The notes: generated from the sequence alone by a model not told the origin. Numbered from the stretch's first letter, positions 1-9,306 are shown. The stretch is 64,000 nucleotides of DNA from Alteromonas antoniana (GCF_019249295.1 NZ_JAESDH010000008.1:62001-126000); one strand, 5' to 3'. Translations and numbers: made by a program.

Positions 1-306
1 TGCTACCTTGAGGGCATTCATTTCGCCATCGAGAAGTCACTGCCACTATTTAATCCCGGCACTCAGGGCGAGCACAAGATCCTGCGCGGTTTTGAACCTG
101 TATTTTGCCGATCCTTTCACAAACTCTTCGCCCATGAATTTCATCTGGCTGTGGCAGATTATTTACACCGCGAAACGCCAGCAGTGACAGGCTATTTCAA
201 TCAGGCGCGAGATGTTTTACCGTTTAATGCAAATTTTCAATCCAGGCTGAAGGCCACGTCTTTAGACACTACGGCCTTTACTATCGATAACAATAAGAGT
301 AACTAA
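1..306 (+). CDS. GNAT/FemAB-like acyltransferase (DUF482 type), C-terminal part
   Basis: The window opens inside this gene; about 101 codons remain and end in TAA two bases before the next ATG. The fragment contains EGIHFAIEKSL followed by GEHKILRGFEP, the signature of the C-terminal half of the DUF482 family, which is annotated as peptidoglycan-biosynthesis-like or GNAT N-acyltransferase. Members are cytoplasmic proteins of about 380 residues with a FemAB/GNAT acyltransferase fold; their substrate is not firmly known. The one-base gap to the metallopeptidase gene downstream suggests co-transcription. The family call rests on motif recognition only, because the N-terminal half lies outside the window. 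Confidence 0.75.
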   Translation, partial: CYLEGIHFAIEKSLPLFNPGTQGEHKILRGFEPVFCRSFHKLFAHEFHLAVADYLHRETPAVTGYFNQARDVLPFNANFQSRLKATSLDTTAFTIDNNKSN

Positions 307-307
307 A

Positions 308-2395
308 ATGAAAATGAAGTTTCTTGCTGCGGTGATTGCAGCATCATTGGGTGTAACGGGCTGTAGTCAGCCAGAGCAAACCTCAGAGCAAACAGATACC
401 GCATCAGCGCAAAATGCGACATCGCAAGCTGATCAAGCCCCTGAACTGGGCACCTTCGGTGTTGACCTGTCAGCACGCGACGAATCGGTAAAACCGGGCG
501 ATGATTTCTTCATGTATGCCAGTGGGAACTGGTATGAGAACTACGAGCTTCCCGCTGACAAAACACGCTACGGCGCGTTCAATGCGCTTGCTGATCGCAG
601 TGAAGAGCAGGTGAAAACCATCATCGATGACATCATGGCCAAAGATGACCTGAACGCCGAAGAGCAGCTGGTGCATGATTTTTATCAGGCTTACATGGAT
701 ACCGATGCTATTAATGAAAAAGGTATCTCTCCATTGTCGGATGTATTAAACACAATCGACAGCATCGAGAACCGTCAGGATTTAACCAAAGTCTTTGGTA
801 ATGCGTGGCTGACCGGCGCTACCACACCGATCTGGGCCGGATTGTGGTACAACCGTCTGGATCCGAACGAATATCAGTTGAGTGTGGGAGTTGGCGGACT
901 GGGTCTTCCTGATCGTGATTACTATCTGAGTGATGATGATCGCTTCGTGAAAATTCGTGAAGCCTACGTTACGCATATTGAAAACATGCTGACGCTGGCG
1001 AATGAAGAAAACCCAGCGGACAAAGCGCAACGTATCCTTGAACTGGAAACTGCCATTGCCAATGTGCAGTGGCCGCGTGAAAAGCGCCGCGATCGCGATC
1101 TGACTCTGAATCAGATTGACCGCAGCGAACTATCTGACACCTACCCTGGCTTTGACTGGGACACGTTCTTTGCCCAAAGCGGTCTGAAAGTACCGGCGCT
1201 GAATATTTCTCAGCCTGAGCCTGTTCGCGATGTTATCGATATCATTAACGACAAGTCGCTGGAAGACTGGCAGGCCTACCTGACATTCCATACGCTGACC
1301 AATAATGCCTCTCTGCTTTCAGAGGAAGTCTATCAGGAAAACTTTGATTTCTTTGGTCGTACACTGAGTGGACAGCAGGAACCTCGTCCACGCTGGAAAC
1401 GCGCGATCAGTGAAATGTCTGGCACCGAGTCACTGGGCTTTGCTATTGGTAAAATCTATGTAGACCAATACTTCCCGGAAAGCTCAAAAGAGCAGATGTC
1501 CGAGCTGGTAGAAAACCTGCGTAAAGCACTGGGTAAACGTATTGACAACCTTGAGTGGATGAGCGAGGAAACGAAGAAAAACGCTCACGAGAAACTGCAG
1601 GCTTTCCATCCGAAAATCGGCTACCCGGATGAGTGGCAGTCGTTCGACGGATTGGAGATCACCTCTGACAAGCTGGTACAGAATGTCCGTAATCTGCGTA
1701 AGTTCTTCCAGGAGCAAGATGTTGAGCGAGAGCTAAAACCCACTGACCGTGAACGCTGGGGCATGACGCCACAACGTGTAAACGCCTATTACAACAGCTC
1801 GTTCAACGAAATTGTGTTCCCGGCTGCTATTCTGCAACCGCCGTTCTTCGATCCGAACGCTGACCCCGCTGTTAACTACGGCGCCATTGGTGCGGTCATC
1901 GGGCACGAAATGGGCCATGGGTTTGATGATCAGGGTTCAAAATCTGATGCCATGGGTATCCAGCGCAACTGGTGGACTGACGAAGACCGTGCGGCATTTG
2001 AAGCGAAAGCTGACAAACTGGCTGAGCAGTACAGTCAATACGAGCCTATCGAAGGTAACTTCGTCAATGGCCGTAACAGTCTGGGTGAAAATATCGGTGA
2101 TGTCGGTGGTCTTGCCATGGCGTATGAAGCCTATCAGCTAAGCCTGGATGGGGAAGAAGCGCCTGTTATTGACGGCCTTACCGGCGACCAGCGGTTCTTC
2201 CTGGCCTGGGCTCAGGTGTGGAAAGAAAAACGCACTGAGCAAAGCATGCTGAACCAGTTACGAGCAGGAACCCATGCGCCGGGTCGCTATCGTGCGCTGG
2301 CTCCACGCAACCATGACGCCTGGTATGAAGCGTTTAACGTGCAGCCGGAAGACGAACTGTATCTGGCACCGGAAGAGCGCGTGCGCATCTGGTAA
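308..2395 (+). CDS. M13 family zinc metallopeptidase (PepO/neprilysin-like), lipoprotein
   Basis: A 695-residue zinc endopeptidase of the neprilysin family (M13), predicted to cut short peptides outside the cytoplasm. The N-terminus is a lipoprotein signal ending in a lipobox, with Cys19 as the lipidated residue (VTGC). An Asn/Gln/Ser/Thr-rich spacer follows to about residue 45, then the M13 N-terminal domain and the catalytic domain. The zinc site is clear: HEMGH with His533, Glu534 and His537, and the third ligand Glu594 in ENIGD, with Asp598 stabilising. The C-terminal W, as in other family members, closes the protein (RVRIW). It starts one base after the preceding gene and is followed by a strong terminator, so it ends that transcript. 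The length is normal for bacterial M13 enzymes. The exact substrate cannot be inferred. Confidence 0.93.
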   Translation: MKMKFLAAVIAASLGVTGCSQPEQTSEQTDTASAQNATSQADQAPELGTFGVDLSARDESVKPGDDFFMYASGNWYENYELPADKTRYGAFNALADRSEEQVKTIIDDIMAKDDLNAEEQLVHDFYQAYMDTDAINEKGISPLSDVLNTIDSIENRQDLTKVFGNAWLTGATTPIWAGLWYNRLDPNEYQLSVGVGGLGLPDRDYYLSDDDRFVKIREAYVTHIENMLTLANEENPADKAQRILELETAIANVQWPREKRRDRDLTLNQIDRSELSDTYPGFDWDTFFAQSGLKVPALNISQPEPVRDVIDIINDKSLEDWQAYLTFHTLTNNASLLSEEVYQENFDFFGRTLSGQQEPRPRWKRAISEMSGTESLGFAIGKIYVDQYFPESSKEQMSELVENLRKALGKRIDNLEWMSEETKKNAHEKLQAFHPKIGYPDEWQSFDGLEITSDKLVQNVRNLRKFFQEQDVERELKPTDRERWGMTPQRVNAYYNSSFNEIVFPAAILQPPFFDPNADPAVNYGAIGAVIGHEMGHGFDDQGSKSDAMGIQRNWWTDEDRAAFEAKADKLAEQYSQYEPIEGNFVNGRNSLGENIGDVGGLAMAYEAYQLSLDGEEAPVIDGLTGDQRFFLAWAQVWKEKRTEQSMLNQLRAGTHAPGRYRALAPRNHDAWYEAFNVQPEDELYLAPEERVRIW

Positions 2396-2423
2396 CAAGC
2401 GTAACGTTATAATTTACGTGATA

Positions 2424-2450
2424 AAGCTGCAATTCGTTGCAGCTTTTTTT
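2424..2450 (+). terminator. Rho-independent terminator after the M13 peptidase gene
   Basis: A perfect 9-bp stem AAGCTGCAA / TTGCAGCTT closed by a TTCG tetraloop, followed directly by a T-run. It lies 29 bases after the peptidase stop codon. Confidence 0.9.
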
Positions 2451-2533
2451 ATGTGTAACAGAAACTTTCAAAGGGTATGTCACTGAATTATTTGCTGATA
2501 CACTTCCTGTCATTCAACGCACAGGGAAACTCA

Positions 2534-3616
2534 GTGAAAGCATTAGTATGGACTGTTTTATTCGTGTTAGCCGGCTGCACCACAAGCAATTCGGTTAATA
2601 GAAATGTCCCGGACGATGCGGTAGTAAACTACAGCGACGTTGCCGGCTATGAAGACAGATACAGCAACCTGTACGATGACTTTCGCGCCTACCCGGTGAC
2701 CTGCGAGGAAAATTGCTATCCTCCCTCACCGCTTATTGACTGTGAAACCGACATGCAGGATTGCCAGTTTACCGGCACCAATCCGGATAGCACACTCAAC
2801 GCAGGCTTTACCGTAACCTGGCTCGGCCACGCCAGCTTTCAGATCCAGACCGCCACTGGCGAGCAGTTTCTGATTGACCCGGTATTCAATCAGTTCGACT
2901 GGCCGGTAAACTGGGCATTCCGTATTGCCGAGGGGTTTAACCGCACTCCCGCTGAAGTGCCTGAAGCAGTATCCATAGAAAATACCAACGCGGTGCTGTA
3001 CTCCCATATTCATTACGATCACTTCCATAAAGGCGACATCGCTGACATCGGCACTGCCCCGTCTTACCTTGTCCCTCTGGGCTTCGCAGACCATTTTCCT
3101 GAAGATGGCTACCGGGTGATGGAAATGGCCTGGTACGCCAGCGAGAAAATAGGCGCGACTACCGCGTACTTTGTGCCCGCGCAGCATTTCAGCAGCCGCA
3201 TTATGGTGCCCTATTTGTACGAAGATAACGATAAAACCCTGTGGGGTGGCTGGGTATTGGAACAGGGAGGGAAAACCCTGTTCTTTGCCGGCGACACAGG
3301 GTACTCGCCACACTTTAAGGACATTGCAAAGAAGTACGGCGACATCGATGTCTGCCTGTTGCCCATTGCCTCTTATTTCAGTGAGGAGTCTCCCCGCTGG
3401 TATCGTAAGGTCCATACAACACCGGAAGACGCCCTGATAGCTGCCACCGAATTGAACTGCAAAGTGATGATCCCCTGGGGTTACGGTAATGCCAGTTGGC
3501 GCATGGGGGATAAAACCTCACATTCTGCACTGTTCCGATTGCTATATATGAAAAAGCAGCTGACTAACGAGATCCCTTTACATATTCTGAATGAAGGTGA
3601 AAGCGCACGCTTTTGA
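2534..3616 (+). CDS. Metallo-beta-lactamase-fold hydrolase, putative lipoprotein
   Basis: A metal-dependent hydrolase of the MBL fold, closest in character to the RomA/UlaG/NAPE-PLD-like group. I chose the GTG at 2534 because an AGGGAA Shine-Dalgarno sits 7 bases upstream and the resulting N-terminus is a short lipoprotein signal ending LAGC. The in-frame ATG at 2477 has AAGGG only one base away and would bury that signal. The metal motif SHIHYDHF gives His158, His160, Asp162 and His163 (numbered from the GTG). TWLGHASFQIQ, upstream, is the typical first strand of this subgroup, and FFAGDTGYS supplies the bridging Asp. Several Cys occur in the N-terminal 80 residues, which may form disulfides. 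The gene ends 4 bases before the convergent regulator gene. Substrate unknown; a phospholipase D-like or lactonase-like role is possible. Confidence 0.85.
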   Translation: MKALVWTVLFVLAGCTTSNSVNRNVPDDAVVNYSDVAGYEDRYSNLYDDFRAYPVTCEENCYPPSPLIDCETDMQDCQFTGTNPDSTLNAGFTVTWLGHASFQIQTATGEQFLIDPVFNQFDWPVNWAFRIAEGFNRTPAEVPEAVSIENTNAVLYSHIHYDHFHKGDIADIGTAPSYLVPLGFADHFPEDGYRVMEMAWYASEKIGATTAYFVPAQHFSSRIMVPYLYEDNDKTLWGGWVLEQGGKTLFFAGDTGYSPHFKDIAKKYGDIDVCLLPIASYFSEESPRWYRKVHTTPEDALIAATELNCKVMIPWGYGNASWRMGDKTSHSALFRLLYMKKQLTNEIPLHILNEGESARF

Positions 3617-3620
3617 TGGC

Positions 3621-5240
3621 TCAGGTTTCGTCAGAAAACGCCCGCCATTTTGCTTTCATTCTGGCAAGCTGCTTTTTCATTGATTCCACGTTGTGCCATG
3701 GCCTGAAATAGGTGTCTTGCTCAGCCATATACGGATATGGAAAAAACCCAAGGTCGATAGCTACCGCTAACCAGGAGATCGCTTCTTCGCGCGCACCTGT
3801 CGCCGCATAGGCAAACGCAATAAAGCGCGCCAACATTCCATTGACTCTGGCACTGTCTTTCTCTTGGGGTAGTAGCGCGACATCAGCAGTGACGCCATTT
3901 ACCCCTGCGTAAAAGGCAAATGCAAGTTTAGCAACTAAGGTCTGTCTTTGTTGCGGTTGAAAGCCTTCGCAAACACTAGCAATGCGTGCTGCCTCTTTAT
4001 TCATTGCCAACACCCAGACAAGAAACAACCTGGCCAGATCATTTGAGGGATCCAGCGCCAGCATCTCTTCATAAGGTGCAATTGCTGACTGAACGTCGCC
4101 GGTCATCAGACTGTAATAACCGGGCATACACCGGCTTAATGGCGTAAGCGGATCTACAATTTGTAACGAACGAATATAGGGTTTTGCCAGCTCAGGCTGG
4201 CCTGCCAGTAAATAGCAGTTCGCAATTAACACCAATGCATCCGGATCGTTTGGGTTTGCCTGAAGCGCCTGCGTCAAGGCACTCACCGCGCTGGACAATT
4301 GGCCGTTAATGTAGTCAAACCATGCCTGTAGCGATAGCGTAAAGAATTCTTCCGGATGTGTTTTTCTTAAGGTCAGAAGAATGCGCGAGACCTTCTCAAC
4401 CGGCGCATCAGAGCAGTCAATTCCTGACTCCCGCAGTTGCAGATAGACCCGCCCCAGATAAGACTGTATCAACACGTTACCGCCAACCAGTTTGTCCGCA
4501 GCGTGGAGAAGTGCTATCGCCCTGGCAATAGCATCGGGTTGCCACTGTAGCGATGCTGCTCTTGCCTTATGCAGGTATTCCCAGGCAACCTGACTATTTA
4601 ATAGGTGGTGTTCAGTTTGCGCCAGCGCTAAAGAGGGTTGTGAAAGCGGTAAGCTGTTGATGAGTTCCGAAACAATCACCTGCGCGAGGCGTTGCCAGTC
4701 TGGTGAAGTCTGGTCGTATCGGGCGCTCCAGACTACCCGTTGTGAAGCCAGTTCAATCAGCCGCACGTGCGCCCGGCACACGTCCCCTGTAAGCCGGATA
4801 CTGCCTTCTACATAAAAGCTTACATTCAACAACGACAGTTGCGTAGCCAGATCCTCATTGCTGTTTATCAGCCGGCGTGAGGAGGAGAAACTAATCATCG
4901 TCACAGCGGGAAGGTAGGATAAATCCGCAACAATATCCTCACACAAAGCATCTGCAACGAAAGTCTTTCCAGGATCATCAATGAGTTTTTCAAACGGCAG
5001 TAAAGCCATGCACAGTGAAGACGTGGGATACGGCTTGCTGCTCTCTCCATCAGAGCGTAAAGCAAACCAGGTATCCAGCTCATTTTGATAAGCAAAAATT
5101 CGCGCGGCCGACTGATGCTGATGCCTGTGCACGGGCAAGCCTTCCAAAGACTCCCATCGACGCACTGTGCGCTCACTTTTCCCGAAATAATTTGCAATTG
5201 CCTTCCAGGATCGAAAGACCTTATCACCCTGTGTGCTCAT
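3621..5240 (-). CDS. HTH regulator with TolB-like domain and TPR repeats
   Basis: A 539-residue soluble protein. Residues 1-60 form a MerR/excisionase-like helix-turn-helix (FRSWKAIANYFGKSERTVRRWE). Residues about 75-190 resemble the TolB/FlgO-type N-terminal domain found in CadC-like and adenylate-cyclase-like regulators (ALLPFEKL..., DALCEDIVADLSYL, YVEGSIR). The rest is alpha-helical with TPR-like units (ALQANPNDPDALVLIANCYLLAGQPELAKPYI). This DNA-binding/TolB/TPR architecture is widespread among uncharacterised proteobacterial regulators. No transmembrane segment is visible, unlike CadC. It is divergent from a small exported protein, with phased repeats in between, so that neighbour is the obvious candidate target. 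No clear Shine-Dalgarno precedes the ATG. Ligand and regulon unknown. Confidence 0.8.
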   Translation of the reverse strand: MSTQGDKVFRSWKAIANYFGKSERTVRRWESLEGLPVHRHQHQSAARIFAYQNELDTWFALRSDGESSKPYPTSSLCMALLPFEKLIDDPGKTFVADALCEDIVADLSYLPAVTMISFSSSRRLINSNEDLATQLSLLNVSFYVEGSIRLTGDVCRAHVRLIELASQRVVWSARYDQTSPDWQRLAQVIVSELINSLPLSQPSLALAQTEHHLLNSQVAWEYLHKARAASLQWQPDAIARAIALLHAADKLVGGNVLIQSYLGRVYLQLRESGIDCSDAPVEKVSRILLTLRKTHPEEFFTLSLQAWFDYINGQLSSAVSALTQALQANPNDPDALVLIANCYLLAGQPELAKPYIRSLQIVDPLTPLSRCMPGYYSLMTGDVQSAIAPYEEMLALDPSNDLARLFLVWVLAMNKEAARIASVCEGFQPQQRQTLVAKLAFAFYAGVNGVTADVALLPQEKDSARVNGMLARFIAFAYAATGAREEAISWLAVAIDLGFFPYPYMAEQDTYFRPWHNVESMKKQLARMKAKWRAFSDET

Positions 5241-5312
5241 AATCGCGTCGTACCGGTTGTGCAGAGACTCTGTCTTTAATCGTTAGTTTATCGTTATCGC
5301 TGCCGGTAATGA

Positions 5313-5342
5313 ATGACCGTTTATGACCGGCTGTGTCCGTTT
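5313..5342. repeat. Three tandem 10-bp repeats, candidate operator
   Basis: Three abutting decamers, ATGACCGTTT, ATGACCGGCT and GTGTCCGTTT, repeat at exactly one helical turn. They lie between the divergent HTH-TolB-TPR regulator and the small exported protein, 58 bases before the latter's start codon. Spacing on one DNA face is what cooperative activator or repressor sites show. The binding protein is inferred only from position. Confidence 0.5.
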
Positions 5343-5400
5343 CACATTTTCTTCTGACATCTATAGTGGTTTGCGGGTTTACAATCTGCAAGGAAATACC

Positions 5401-5952
5401 ATGACTAATCCTATTACCTCTGTCTTAGTTTTAACTAAACATGTCGCGCTTTACGGCATTTTTATCAGCGCCACAGCTGCAGCCGAACCTCTGGACCATC
5501 ATCGTGACAAGCGATGGACCCCAGTATCAGGCACAGCTACCCATTACTTCCCGACGGCCATACTGCACTCGTCAGAGCCAACCGAAACGGGCAAAACGGA
5601 GCAAAGTACTGACACGATCGATCTGGAAGGTGACATAAACGGTCGCATTGTTTACCACGTCACCTCTGAGTTTGACTTTGTCGAAGGCACACTTATCAAT
5701 ACCGGATATCAGGTGTTTTCCGGAACGGTGCTGAACGGTAAACCAGTAATGATTCTGGATGATAACTTCATGTTCAGGGTTGATTTAAATACCGGTGATA
5801 CACACGGTGACGTATACCTGAACAGACCTCTTGCCGGGAAGCGCACCCAATGCAGGCTGAAAGTGACCGGCACGGGCTTCGATGCGGATGGTAACGGACT
5901 GGCCGATTACCAGGGACTTTGCCGGGTTTACGGGAGAAATAAAAAACCGTAG
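5401..5952 (+). CDS. Exported hypothetical protein with a DxDGNGLxD motif
   Basis: 183 residues from the ATG at 5401, chosen because AAGGAA lies 7 bases upstream. An upstream in-frame extension to 5323 has no ribosome site. Residues 1-28 look like a signal peptide with a hydrophobic core and an Ala-rich end (ISATAAA). The mature part is rich in beta-branched and polar residues. Near the C-terminus DADGNGLADY resembles a calcium-binding EF-hand/dockerin-type loop, flanked by two Cys (at TQCRL and GLCRV) that could pair. I do not recognise the family. It is divergent from the TPR regulator and followed by hairpins. It is likely periplasmic or secreted. Confidence 0.6.
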   Translation: MTNPITSVLVLTKHVALYGIFISATAAAEPLDHHRDKRWTPVSGTATHYFPTAILHSSEPTETGKTEQSTDTIDLEGDINGRIVYHVTSEFDFVEGTLINTGYQVFSGTVLNGKPVMILDDNFMFRVDLNTGDTHGDVYLNRPLAGKRTQCRLKVTGTGFDADGNGLADYQGLCRVYGRNKKP

Positions 5953-5971
5953 CAGTGTTATCAGTGTTTCG

Positions 5972-5994
5972 GGGATAAGGTGTCCTGTTATCCC
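5972..5994 (+). terminator. Weak hairpin after the exported protein gene
   Basis: A 7-bp stem GGGATAA / TTATCCC with a 9-base loop, 20 bases after the stop codon. There is no T-run, so it may be only a partial terminator or an mRNA-end structure. Confidence 0.35.
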
Positions 5995-6029
5995 GGCTTA
6001 CTTTGTTCTTTCCATATTACAATACACCA

Positions 6030-6059
6030 GAAGCTACTCCGCCGTGTGAGGGTAGCTTC
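6030..6059 (-). other. 8-bp inverted repeat after the aldehyde oxidoreductase operon
   Basis: GAAGCTAC and GTAGCTTC are separated by 14 bases, 31 bases beyond the stop codon of the molybdopterin subunit gene. No U-tract follows on the minus strand, so it could be a Rho-dependent end or a processed 3' structure. Confidence 0.35.
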
Positions 6060-6089
6060 CGGATTATCGTGTATAAGTCAAAGTCCTGT

Positions 6090-8294
6090 TCAGCCCAGCG
6101 CTTTCAATTGATTCATCACCTTATCCAGGGTTATCGGAAAATCACGCACCCGCACACCACAAGCATCAGCAATCGCATTTGCAATGGCTGCACCGGCTCC
6201 CGTTATCCCCAGCTCACCAATCCCTTTTGCGCCAATGGGAGAGGCGTCGTAGTCAGCTTCTTCTATGAAGTCCAGTGACACTTCACCGATATCGCGGTTT
6301 ACCGCAATGTGATACTCCCCGAAATCCGGATTCAGGAAACTTGCTGTCTGAGTGTGATGATGAATAGCTTCCGTCAGTGCATAGCCAGCGCCCCACACCA
6401 TGCCGCCTTTGAGCTGCGACGATGCTGTTTTAAGGTTAAGAATTTTTCCCGCCGAAAACATGCCGTACTGACGTTTAAGACGCACCTCGCCGCTCACCAT
6501 ATTTACTGCTACTTCTGCAAAATGAGCACCACAGGAATATTGTTCATCCTCACTGGTGTCCTCTTCCCCCACTTCGCCGGTTTCCTGAAGCGGGAATGCA
6601 GACGCATCGAATAATGTGGTTAACGGCACCTTGCGTTTTCCTGTATGGTTCTCGCACAGGACCACCGCGCCATCCAGAGAGATCGCAGAATCTGATGCGT
6701 CATCGCCAAGCGCAGCTTTTAGTTTATCGCACAATGCTTCACAGGCTTTGTGTAACGCAGAACCTGTGCTTGCCGCACCAAATGAGCCTCCTGACCCGCA
6801 GGATACGGGTGAATGACTGTCACCCAACTCAACAGTGACCTTATCCAGTTCAGCGCCAAACACCTCTGCGGCTATTTGGGCAAGGATAGTATACGTTCCC
6901 GTGCCAATATCCGTCATATCAGAGCGAACGGTCAGCTGCCCCTCATGGTCCAGTGAAATACTGGCCCGACTTGGCGTTAACATATTTAACCGCATGGCGC
7001 TGGCAACACCATGACCGTAGAGAGTATCGCCACTGGCCTGCGGCTTATTACCCCAGCCAAACTTTTCTGCGCCCTGCCTGAGACAATCTGCCAGCCGATG
7101 ACTGGTAAACCGCGTCTTTGATACCGGGTGAACCTCAGGCATATTGCAAAGGCGAAAGGCCAACGGATCCATACCGGCTTTTTCTGCCAGCTCGTCAATG
7201 GCAGATTCAAATGCCAGCGAGCCAATAGCATCACCTGGTGAACGCGTTGAATCGATAAGCGGTAAATCGACGTCTTTCACCCGATGCGTACTGACGATTT
7301 CTTCAGCATCATAAGTTACTCTGGCAACCGCCCCCGTCGCTTCCGCAAACTGGTATCCTTTCGCTCGCGGCATGGCACTCTTATGGCTGATCTGCCCCAG
7401 CTTTCCATTTGCGTCACAGCTTAAGGATATTGACTGATAGCTGTTACCCCGGTGAGGCGTGTTGTAAAAAACCTGGCGCCGTGAAAGCACGACTTTTACC
7501 GCATGCTTGAGGTGCCGCGCTCCTATGCAGGCAAGTATGGCGTCATAATGCAAACCGAGTTTTGAGCCAAAGCCGCCGCCTACATAAGGGCTCTTCACTA
7601 CAATATTTTCAGGCTCCATTTCCAGCGTAATAGCCAGTGCCTCAACAGCAGACGCCACGATTTGCACGCTGCAGTTAACCGTTAATGTGTTCCCGTCAAA
7701 ACTGGCAACGGTGGCATGAGGTTCCATTGCCGCAGAGATCTGCGATGGCGTGGTGTAATCTGCTGACAACCTGATGTCGTGCCTGTCCTGCGACGTATTT
7801 TTTACATGTACATCAGGCTCAAAACCACCGTCCAGAGAATCCGGCGTGACCTTGGCGTCGTCCGGCCCTTCAAGCAGATCAGGACGCTCACTATTGATTG
7901 AAAAGCGTACCAGACTGGCCGCGTATCTCGCCTGTTCCAGCGTATGTGCTACCACTAAGGCTACGGGGGCGCCGTAGTGACGTATATGCGGCTCATGCAA
8001 CACCGCGCGACTTTGCGTGAAGCGACTTTCATCAGCAGGCTTACTAAACGGTTTTAGCGGACCGGCATTTTTGTAGGTTAACACTGCAACAACACCGTCA
8101 GCCTGTTCAGCGGCATCCGTTTCCAGCGTCGTTATTTCGCCAACCGCTTCATCTGACGCCACCAGCCAGCCGACATACGGTGTCGACTCTTGCTCGTGCT
8201 CAGCAGCATACCTGGCTTGCCCCCTTACTTTCAGAAGGCCGTCAACGCGATTCACAGGTTCACCCAAAACGTGCTTTTTACTATCGGTTTTCAT
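6090..8294 (-). CDS. paoC: Xanthine dehydrogenase-family aldehyde oxidoreductase, molybdopterin-binding subunit (PaoC-like)
   Basis: The large catalytic subunit (734 residues) that binds the molybdenum cofactor and oxidises aldehydes or related compounds to acids, as part of a three-subunit enzyme with the two genes upstream. I chose the ATG at 8294 because a GAGGGAG ribosome site sits 7 bases upstream; an ATG at 8309 would overlap that site. The N-terminal domain has GEPVNRVDGLLKVRGQARYA. Moco-binding segments include GGGFGSKLG, STRSPGDAIGS and a Gly/Ser loop CGSGGSFGA. The catalytic base is Glu694 in GIGELGITGAG, almost the same position as in E. coli PaoC. The start overlaps the end of the FAD subunit gene by 14 bases, indicating coupled translation. 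The physiological aldehyde is unknown. Confidence 0.88.
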   Translation of the reverse strand: MKTDSKKHVLGEPVNRVDGLLKVRGQARYAAEHEQESTPYVGWLVASDEAVGEITTLETDAAEQADGVVAVLTYKNAGPLKPFSKPADESRFTQSRAVLHEPHIRHYGAPVALVVAHTLEQARYAASLVRFSINSERPDLLEGPDDAKVTPDSLDGGFEPDVHVKNTSQDRHDIRLSADYTTPSQISAAMEPHATVASFDGNTLTVNCSVQIVASAVEALAITLEMEPENIVVKSPYVGGGFGSKLGLHYDAILACIGARHLKHAVKVVLSRRQVFYNTPHRGNSYQSISLSCDANGKLGQISHKSAMPRAKGYQFAEATGAVARVTYDAEEIVSTHRVKDVDLPLIDSTRSPGDAIGSLAFESAIDELAEKAGMDPLAFRLCNMPEVHPVSKTRFTSHRLADCLRQGAEKFGWGNKPQASGDTLYGHGVASAMRLNMLTPSRASISLDHEGQLTVRSDMTDIGTGTYTILAQIAAEVFGAELDKVTVELGDSHSPVSCGSGGSFGAASTGSALHKACEALCDKLKAALGDDASDSAISLDGAVVLCENHTGKRKVPLTTLFDASAFPLQETGEVGEEDTSEDEQYSCGAHFAEVAVNMVSGEVRLKRQYGMFSAGKILNLKTASSQLKGGMVWGAGYALTEAIHHHTQTASFLNPDFGEYHIAVNRDIGEVSLDFIEEADYDASPIGAKGIGELGITGAGAAIANAIADACGVRVRDFPITLDKVMNQLKALG

Positions 8295-9306
8295 ACAAGG
8301 CTCCCTCATGTCCAGGCTGTTTTTTCTGTCGTTGTGCCAATGAAAGCATCACGCTTAAAAACACCCGGCGAAGTAACCCGGGCTTGAAATCGTTACTGCC
8401 AAACGTCTTTGCATCAGCAAGCTCTGCATCTATGGCCTTTTCAAGTAGCTGTACTGAAAATTTGTTTCCCTGCAGAATTTCAAGCGCTTTTTTGGGATAC
8501 CAGGGAATAGTTCCAACTCCGCCGAAGCTCAGGCTGACCGAATGTATGGTCTCTTCGTTAAGCTCCAGTGCTGCGGCGACAGATACTAACGCAAACGCAT
8601 AGGACGCTCTGTCACGCACCTTATAGTAGTGTTGAGTGCCTCGCGTTCCTGCAGGAATATATACGCTGGTAATCAAATCGCCTTGCTCAAGCACATTCTC
8701 GCGTTCTGGTGTCTCACCCGGCGTACAATAGAACTCGCGCAATGCGATATCACGGTTTTTTCCCATCGCTGTTTTAACCGATACCGAGGCATTTAGCGCC
8801 ATCAACGCTACCGCCATATCCGAAGGATGCGTTGCAATACACTGCTCGCTGGTACCGAAAATGGCGTGAATTCTGTTCATCCCGGTTAATGCACTGCAGC
8901 CTGTGCCTGGCTCACGTTTATTGCAGGGTTTTGCGGTATCGTAAAAGTAATAGCAACGCGTTCGCTGCAGCAAATTCCCCCCCGTGGTCGCGCGATTGCG
9001 AAGTTGCACCGTAGCGCCGCTCAACAGTGCCTGAGAAAGCACTGATAACGAGGGCTCCCGCCAGGCGAAATTTGCCAGCTCGGTGTTAGTAACCATCGCG
9101 CCAATGCGATAGCCATTCCCGGTTTTCTCTATCTCGCTGGCGCCTTCCCACTCACTCAGATCCACCAGGCTAACCGGTGTTTCTATCTGGTGTTTCATCA
9201 GGTCAACGAGATTGGTTCCACCAGCGAGATATCGGGTCTGTGCGTCAAGATTCAGCTTTTCAACATCACCTTCACTGCCAAGTGTTTGTACGCTAAATGG
9301 GTTCAT
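8281..9306 (-). CDS. paoB: Aldehyde oxidoreductase FAD-binding subunit with 4Fe-4S insert (PaoB-like)
   Basis: The 341-residue flavin subunit that passes electrons from the iron-sulfur subunit to the final acceptor. The ATG at 9306 is chosen because it overlaps the stop of the upstream gene as ATGA and has GGAG 8 bases upstream; the longer reading frame to 9420 starts inside that gene. YLAGGTNLVDLMK and RATTGGNLLQR are the FAD pyrophosphate-binding motifs of the CO-dehydrogenase flavoprotein fold. Between them and the C-terminal domain lies a Cys-bearing insert with Cys118, Cys128, Cys137 and Cys156. This matches the extra 4Fe-4S cluster known in PaoB of E. coli and 4-hydroxybenzoyl-CoA reductase and separates it from ordinary xanthine dehydrogenase. 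Gene order 2Fe-2S / FAD / Moco is the same as paoABC. Confidence 0.88.
   Translation of the reverse strand: MNPFSVQTLGSEGDVEKLNLDAQTRYLAGGTNLVDLMKHQIETPVSLVDLSEWEGASEIEKTGNGYRIGAMVTNTELANFAWREPSLSVLSQALLSGATVQLRNRATTGGNLLQRTRCYYFYDTAKPCNKREPGTGCSALTGMNRIHAIFGTSEQCIATHPSDMAVALMALNASVSVKTAMGKNRDIALREFYCTPGETPERENVLEQGDLITSVYIPAGTRGTQHYYKVRDRASYAFALVSVAAALELNEETIHSVSLSFGGVGTIPWYPKKALEILQGNKFSVQLLEKAIDAELADAKTFGSNDFKPGLLRRVFLSVMLSLAQRQKKQPGHEGALYENR

Noticed and set aside
2726-3415. 229-codon minus-strand frame opposite the MBL-fold gene
   Set aside because: It is a mirror of a well-supported gene with metal motifs and shows no family features or ribosome site.
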